Shown: piece after piece, positions 5,859 to 9,253 of the stretch
Layout of the letters: each line of letters begins with the position of its first letter
Numbering within the stretch: the stretch's first letter is position 1
Assembly: GCA_019314085.1 (NCBI GenBank)
Contig: JAFCZZ010000150.1
Coordinates: 1 to 9,253 of the forward strand
Reading direction: 5' to 3'
DNA length: 9,253 nucleotides
DNA from: Deltaproteobacteria bacterium
Lineage (GTDB): Bacteria; Desulfobacterota; Syntrophia; Syntrophales; UBA2210
Program-made: the position numbers and the translations under genes
Notes under the pieces: generated by a model
Seen by the model: only the letters and a program-made list of their open reading frames with translations
Databases searched by the model: none
What the model was told of the DNA's origin: nothing

Positions 5859-6227
5859 ATGTGGTGTCCGTATGTTCAGCGCAAGGGGGCAGGGGATGAG
5901 TTTATGGACTTCTGCGAACTGGTGGACAAGCCCTGTGTCTTGCTCGGAAGTGATGTGTGCGACACCTGGGAAGAGGTCAAGAAGGAGGTAGCAACACACA
6001 TACTTCGTAGTATTAGAAACCTTACCGGAAGATATTATCGCCCCATTTGGGAAGATTGCGACAGGAAATCAGCTTTTGAGCTATGCAATCGGATACGGAG
6101 ACATATAGGCGTGCCTGAATACAGCAGAGCAAAATTTGATGAGGGATACCAATATCGCACCATATTCCATGAGGATTATAAAGAGGCGAAAGAGGAATTC
6201 CTGAACTTAGTTTTCGGATGGTGGTAG
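5859..6227 (+). CDS. hypothetical protein with four N-terminal cysteines
   Basis: A 122-residue protein starting at ATG 5859 after AAGGAGG. Cys3, Cys19, Cys26 and Cys34 (MWCPY, DFCELVDKPC, SDVC) form a likely metal site in the first 35 residues. The rest is charged and helical with many aromatic residues, ending VFGWW. The DNA from about 6000 to 6200 is visibly richer in A and T than the ligase gene before it, hinting at separate acquisition. No known family is recognised. Confidence 0.6.
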   Translation: MWCPYVQRKGAGDEFMDFCELVDKPCVLLGSDVCDTWEEVKKEVATHILRSIRNLTGRYYRPIWEDCDRKSAFELCNRIRRHIGVPEYSRAKFDEGYQYRTIFHEDYKEAKEEFLNLVFGWW

Positions 6228-6229
6228 CG

Positions 6230-6625
6230 ATGGGCAACATAAGGTGGAAAACCCTACCCATCTACGAAAGGATGGAAGGCGTCAGACCGCTTCTTGACCA
6301 ATGCTGGAAGGAGACAATGGAAGCGCAAAAGGGCAGCAATCTGCCTGGCTACATTACGGAGAAGCTCGGTCGCCTAGCACTCATGCTTGAGAATATGAAA
6401 CAGTATGTAGAAAAGATCCAAGACTACCTGCCACAGGATGCGCTTGCCAGGGAGAGGAGGGAGCATGAGCTTCTATGCCAAATACAGACCTGCTCAGTTT
6501 CGCCAAGTTCTCGGTCAGGAGCAGGTGATCCAAATCCTGAATGGGGCTTCGGGAACAGGAAAGACCTCGACAGCCAGAATACTGGCGATGGCGCTCAACT
6601 GCCCCTCTTTGGATGGGACAGGTGA
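6230..6625 (+). CDS. small helical protein whose end overlaps the clamp-loader gene
   Basis: The frame starts at ATG 6230 (GGTGG upstream), two bases after the preceding stop; ATG 6218 is an alternative. Residues 1-85 look like a real helical protein (YITEKLGRLALMLENMKQYV). From 6465 onward the same DNA encodes the start of the DnaX-like protein in another frame, and the last 53 residues here are a low-complexity Ser/Gly/Pro/Asp stretch typical of out-of-frame reading. So the gene is probably real but its true end is uncertain. A 161-base overlap is unusual, and the natural stop may have been lost. Function unknown. Confidence 0.5.
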   Translation: MGNIRWKTLPIYERMEGVRPLLDQCWKETMEAQKGSNLPGYITEKLGRLALMLENMKQYVEKIQDYLPQDALARERREHELLCQIQTCSVSPSSRSGAGDPNPEWGFGNRKDLDSQNTGDGAQLPLFGWDR

Positions 6626-7097
6626 GCCTTGCGGGGAGTGCCCCTCCTGCCGAACCATAAGAAAGGGTGCAAACTGGGATGTGATCGAGGTTGACGCCGC
6701 TCAGTTCCGGGGGATCGATGAGATAAGGGAGCTAAAGCAGAGAGCCTACCTGTCGCCTATCGGCAACAAGAAGGTCTATATCATAGATGAGGCTCACCAG
6801 CTAACCGAGGCGGCATGGAACGGGATGCTGAAGCTCCTTGAGGAGCCGCCCCCGCATCTGGTGCTGATCCTGTGCACGACCCAGGTGGAAAAGGTTCCCC
6901 TCACCGTAAAGAGCCGGTGCCAACTTTACCCATTCCACCAGCTTAAACAAAATGAGATAAAGGGGAAGCTGGAGATGATAGCTCAGGGCGAGGGGGTGGA
7001 GCTAGACCCCAGGCATCTCCAGTTCATTGTTGAGAGCGCAGGCGGGAATATGAGGAGCGCCGAGAACATCCTGGAGCAGGTGGTGTGCTTGAAATGA
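6465..7097 (+). CDS. DnaX-like clamp-loader AAA+ domain protein, shortened
   Basis: A 210-residue relative of the DNA polymerase III gamma/tau subunit ATPase region. It starts at ATG 6465 behind GGAGAGGAGG and opens MSFYAKYRP, the standard DnaX N-terminus. Visible motifs: Walker A GASGTGKT (27-34); the zinc module Cys46, Cys56, Cys59, Cys62; Walker B IIDEAH (106-111); sensor 1 CTT (137-139); SRC with arginine finger Arg151; sensor 2 Arg187. Two departures: about 17 residues normally found between the VGQEHV helix and Walker A (ending AYLF) are missing, so VIQILN runs straight into the P-loop; and the protein stops after the lid domain, lacking the collar that holds clamp loaders together. It could join or interfere with a host clamp loader, or be a relic. 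The stop overlaps the next start (ATGA). Confidence 0.88.
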   Translation: MSFYAKYRPAQFRQVLGQEQVIQILNGASGTGKTSTARILAMALNCPSLDGTGEPCGECPSCRTIRKGANWDVIEVDAAQFRGIDEIRELKQRAYLSPIGNKKVYIIDEAHQLTEAAWNGMLKLLEEPPPHLVLILCTTQVEKVPLTVKSRCQLYPFHQLKQNEIKGKLEMIAQGEGVELDPRHLQFIVESAGGNMRSAENILEQVVCLK

Positions 7098-7315
7098 GTT
7101 ATTACAAATATGTGTCTCTAGGCTTATCGTTATCAGGCAAAAAGGGTAAGGTAAGCTATTTGCATCCAGCCTGTCATGTGGAAATGGCATTAACGACTGT
7201 GGGGCCAACCGGTATAGAAGTAGAAGGCTGCCCACCGCCAAATGCAATATGCCCTTGGTGCGGTAAGGGCTTCGGAGAGGAGGAGGTGCCCCAAAGGAGT
7301 GGATTGAAGCTATGA
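7094..7315 (+). CDS. small protein with CPWC motif, unknown function
   Basis: A 73-residue protein whose ATG overlaps the clamp-loader stop. A cysteine at residue 27 (PACH) and later cysteines in GCPPPNAICPWCGKGF could form a zinc ribbon. The centre is strand-like (VEMALTTVGPTGIEVEG). The coding DNA is richer in A and T than its neighbours. No strong ribosome site is seen, so it probably relies on coupling. Its stop overlaps the next start (ATGA). Confidence 0.5.
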   Translation: MSYYKYVSLGLSLSGKKGKVSYLHPACHVEMALTTVGPTGIEVEGCPPPNAICPWCGKGFGEEEVPQRSGLKL

Positions 7316-7866
7316 GCAGAAAGAAGTATCACTTCGATGAAGCAGCAGACCGGCTTATCATCGGGCTCTACGACAGCCGAAGCGAGACCATAACCAGGCT
7401 GGCACAAATGTTGGGGGTTCCCCGGTTTGCCATCAAGCACAGGGCGCAGGTGTTGGGTGTAGCCCGAACAAAGGAGAAGCCTTGGTCGGAAGCAGACATC
7501 AAATACCTTGAGGCCAACCTCCATCGTGCTAGTCTGGAAAGGATAGCTCAAAGGTTGGGTAGGTCAACGACTGCGGTGGTGCTGAAGGCGAAGCGGCTCG
7601 GCATCAGGAAGTCAGATGAGGGCTACACGCTGAGATCGCTGGCGATAGCCTTCGGAGTGGATGACCATAAAGTGAAGGGTTGGGTGGATACTGGCCTGCT
7701 CAGAGCGCAGAGGCGCAAGTCTGCTAGGCCAGCAGATATGTATTACATCTCCGATGAGGCGGTGAGGTGCTTCGTGCTGACATACCCCCTGGAGTTCGAC
7801 CTGCGCAGGGTGGATCAGTTGTGGTTCGTTGACCTGTTTAGAAATGGAGAGAAAGAGGTGGTATAA
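7312..7866 (+). CDS. DNA-binding protein with two SANT-like HTH units and a MerR-like HTH
   Basis: A 184-residue protein in an ATGA overlap with the gene before. Residues 6-51 and 58-98 are two similar helix-turn-helix repeats: the first ends AQMLGVPRFAIKHRAQVLGV, the second starts at Trp58 and ends IAQRLGRSTTAVVLKAKRLG. This is the Myb/SANT or GcrA-like pattern. Residues 105-135 (YTLRSLAIAFGV..VKGWVDTGLL) resemble the MerR-type winged HTH. The C-terminal 45 residues are aromatic and unassigned. It most likely binds a specific site on the element, as a regulator or as the DNA-recognition partner of the ATPase encoded next; the sequence cannot decide between these. Confidence 0.72.
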   Translation: MSRKKYHFDEAADRLIIGLYDSRSETITRLAQMLGVPRFAIKHRAQVLGVARTKEKPWSEADIKYLEANLHRASLERIAQRLGRSTTAVVLKAKRLGIRKSDEGYTLRSLAIAFGVDDHKVKGWVDTGLLRAQRRKSARPADMYYISDEAVRCFVLTYPLEFDLRRVDQLWFVDLFRNGEKEVV

Positions 7867-7867
7867 T

Positions 7868-8773
7868 ATGGATAACGATGTGAACGAGTTCCTGAAGAGA
7901 CTGGGGATGGAAAGGGAAAAATCAACGAAGTGGCGTGAGATCATAAAGCCCTCCACTGTGTCCATCATCCTTGGCCGCAAGGGGATGGGCAAGTCGGCAC
8001 TCGGCTACTGGCTGTGCGAGGAGATGGCGGGGCACTACGGGCTTCTCCCTGTCGTGATCAACCTGCCCCGTGAGCGGCAGAACCTTCTCCCGGAGAGCTT
8101 CGTGATACGGCAACTCGGTGATGTGCCCCGAATAAGCGATGCCGTGGTCATCATCGATGAGGGGACGACCATGCTCCCCGCTGGCAAGGCAAAGCTGGAG
8201 GACATGGTGAAGGGCTATGTCGCCCTCTCCAGGCAGCGCAACCAGATAATCCTGTTCGTGTTCCACTCCTCGGCTGATGTCGGCTCCAGGATACTGCGGG
8301 GTGTTGATGCCATACTGCTCAAGGAGCCCTCGCAGCGCCAGATACAGCACGGGGCAAAAGACAATTGGTGGCGAGCCCTCCTTTCCGAGGCCAAGGAGAA
8401 GTTCGAGGCACTTGCCGACATGGAGGCGGAGCCCAGGGCATACACCTTCGTTGACTCCGAGGAGCCCGAGTTTCGGGGGATGCTTCAGAACCCACTTCCT
8501 TCGTTCTGGAGCGATGAGCTGTCAAAGGCATGGGCAGGGGTGGACACCCTCAGCGAACCGCAGCTTGAGCTTTTCCGCCCGCCCTCACTAGAATATGGGA
8601 GAAAGGTAGTAGCCTGGCACGCTGACGACGCAGACATGAGGCTCTGCTATGTGGTGACGCCCCAGATGGAGCGGGAGGCCATAGTGGTTGAGGAGCACCA
8701 GTTCGATCAGTCATGCTACCTGATCATGGAGCACCCGCCCACAAGGCTGCGGTGGGTGAGGCAGGTGTATTGA
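7868..8773 (+). CDS. P-loop ATPase of the Zot/FtsK-HerA-like type
   Basis: A 301-residue ATPase with Walker A GRKGMGKS (36-43, Lys42), a hydrophobic Walker B AVVIIDEG (82-89, Asp87/Glu88), then ALSRQRNQIILFVFHSSADV. The SRQR segment (111-114) and the polar His123 after the fourth strand match Zot-type and related DNA-pumping ATPases, where the pattern is SRHR..G..IIF.TQ. The C-terminal third is a separate unassigned domain. There is no transmembrane segment, unlike Zot of filamentous phages. Such enzymes move DNA in packaging or transfer; the specific role is not shown. ATG 7868 follows AGAGGTGG with a usual spacing and lies one base after the preceding stop. Confidence 0.72.
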   Translation: MDNDVNEFLKRLGMEREKSTKWREIIKPSTVSIILGRKGMGKSALGYWLCEEMAGHYGLLPVVINLPRERQNLLPESFVIRQLGDVPRISDAVVIIDEGTTMLPAGKAKLEDMVKGYVALSRQRNQIILFVFHSSADVGSRILRGVDAILLKEPSQRQIQHGAKDNWWRALLSEAKEKFEALADMEAEPRAYTFVDSEEPEFRGMLQNPLPSFWSDELSKAWAGVDTLSEPQLELFRPPSLEYGRKVVAWHADDADMRLCYVVTPQMEREAIVVEEHQFDQSCYLIMEHPPTRLRWVRQVY

Positions 8774-8784
8774 GGAGTTCACAG

Positions 8785-8802
8785 ATGATTTACAGGCTAT
8801 GA
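8785..8802 (+). CDS. possible five-codon leader reading frame
   Basis: ATG 8785 is preceded by GAGGAG at 8772-8777 with a seven-base gap and encodes MIYRL. Its TGA (8800-8802) overlaps the ATG at 8799 of the next gene, which lacks a good ribosome site of its own. It could load ribosomes by coupling. This is seen in the sequence only, with no evidence of use. Confidence 0.25.
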   Translation: MIYRL

Positions 8803-8951
8803 AGGAAATGAATGAAATTTTGGGCTGTAAGGGGTGCTGGTATCTCGACACTAAGGCGGCGAGAGAGGGGTTGCCATGTTGCCTAAAGCTAGGAAAGCCT
8901 GTCAGGGTTGATCCTAAGACACACAAGTGTCTAGACAGGGTATCCAGATAG
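8799..8951 (+). CDS. 50-residue cysteine-rich protein
   Basis: It starts at ATG 8799 (or 8808) and ends at TAG 8949-8951. It carries CKGC at residues 10-13, a CC pair at 27-28 and Cys44, with many lysines: a likely single zinc site. The arrangement loosely recalls the other cysteine proteins at 4795 and 5859. The gene fills the space between the ATPase and the final gene. It is short, and its ribosome site is weak unless coupled to the leader frame at 8785, so confidence is moderate. Confidence 0.5.
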   Translation: MKEMNEILGCKGCWYLDTKAAREGLPCCLKLGKPVRVDPKTHKCLDRVSR

Positions 8952-8959
8952 AGGACACG

Positions 8960-9253
8960 GTGGCTGAACGAAAGCGAAAACGCAAGGAAACGGAGCCCAT
9001 CGAGGGCGACTCGTGCGCTGCTCTTATCCCCAGGGTGGACAAGTTGGAGAAGGCGTTCAAAGAGCTAACAGGGATGAGCATCGAGGAGTATGAGAACCCC
9101 GGGGAAGATCCCGTTGTCGAGGTCAAGGAGTTCGATTCCTCTGTTCTGAAGATACACCAGTCTGGGGCAAAGGAGTTTCTGCGCAAGTGTTCCTACTGTG
9201 GGACACCGGTAGCTGACCTAGCCACGCACAAGGCCAGGTGCCCCAAGCGGCCA
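8960..9253 (+). CDS. basic zinc-finger protein, partial at the window end
   Basis: It starts at GTG 8960, five bases after GAGG, and is open to the last base (98 codons visible). The N-terminus is very basic (MAERKRKRKETEP). A helical, acidic middle (RVDKLEKAFKELTGMSIEEY) follows. Near the end CSYCGTPVADLATHKARC forms a C2HC zinc finger (C-x2-C-x9-H-x3-C). The position after an ATPase gene and the basic start would suit a DNA-binding adaptor such as a terminase small subunit, but nothing diagnostic is visible and the rest lies outside the window. Confidence 0.6.
   Translation, partial: MAERKRKRKETEPIEGDSCAALIPRVDKLEKAFKELTGMSIEEYENPGEDPVVEVKEFDSSVLKIHQSGAKEFLRKCSYCGTPVADLATHKARCPKRP

Noticed and set aside
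7862..7867. Perfect TATAAT with TGG before it
   Set aside because: No -35 at proper spacing, and transcription would start inside the ATPase gene after its ATG. It arises from the stop/start junction. An internal start at 7907 cannot be excluded but is less likely.
7922..8350. 142-residue minus-strand frame within the ATPase gene
   Set aside because: It is antisense to the Walker A and B coding region, lacks a ribosome site, and shows no recognisable domain.
1..9253. CRISPR arrays, rRNA or tRNA genes, insertion sequences
   Set aside because: No regularly spaced repeats, cloverleaf or rRNA-like sequence, or transposase with terminal repeats was seen on either strand.

Overview
The window is a gene-dense, single-strand (+) stretch of an accessory element from a bacterium, most likely an integrated element, plasmid or provirus early region. 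The evidence is a tyrosine recombinase near the left end, about twenty tightly packed and often overlapping genes, many small unrecognised proteins, and no ribosomal or metabolic genes. Purine-rich Shine-Dalgarno sites precede most starts and the clamp-loader fragment is of the bacterial DnaX (gamma/tau) type, so the host is bacterial. The base composition looks moderately GC-rich with frequent AGG and ATA codons, which would suit Chloroflexota such as Dehalococcoidia, but this taxonomic guess is weak.

Layout. Positions 1-312 hold the tail of a J-domain protein and a coupled small cysteine protein. Positions 383-1318 encode a tyrosine recombinase with all six expected active-site residues. 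A small CxxC protein follows (1355-1741). After a 176-base gap, a good sigma70-like promoter (1871-1899) starts a long rightward run: a small helical protein (1918), a 59-residue basic protein (2093), then a nested hairpin with T tracts on both sides (about 2260-2326). Next come five small proteins of unknown role (2340-4012; two CxxC pairs in each of the first two). The core of the window is Ku (4028), a small cysteine-rich protein (4795) and a LigD/LigC-type ATP-dependent DNA ligase (4952). After these come a cysteine-containing protein (5859), a helical protein (6230), a shortened DnaX-like AAA+ protein (6465), a small CPWC protein (7094), a three-HTH DNA-binding protein (7312), a Zot/FtsK-like P-loop ATPase (7868), a 50-residue cysteine protein (8799) and the start of a zinc-finger protein (8960) that runs off the window.

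How the genes may work together. Ku plus a stand-alone ligase is a minimal non-homologous end-joining set carried on a mobile element, with no LigD polymerase or nuclease domain in view. Near it is a clamp-loader ATPase domain that lacks both the collar and the segment normally holding the first core strand. Together with the recombinase and the packaging/pumping-like ATPase, this suggests an element that processes its own DNA ends or replication. Most of the interspersed small proteins carry CxxC pairs and may be zinc-binding adaptors. The enzyme assignments rest on visible motifs; the system-level role is inference.
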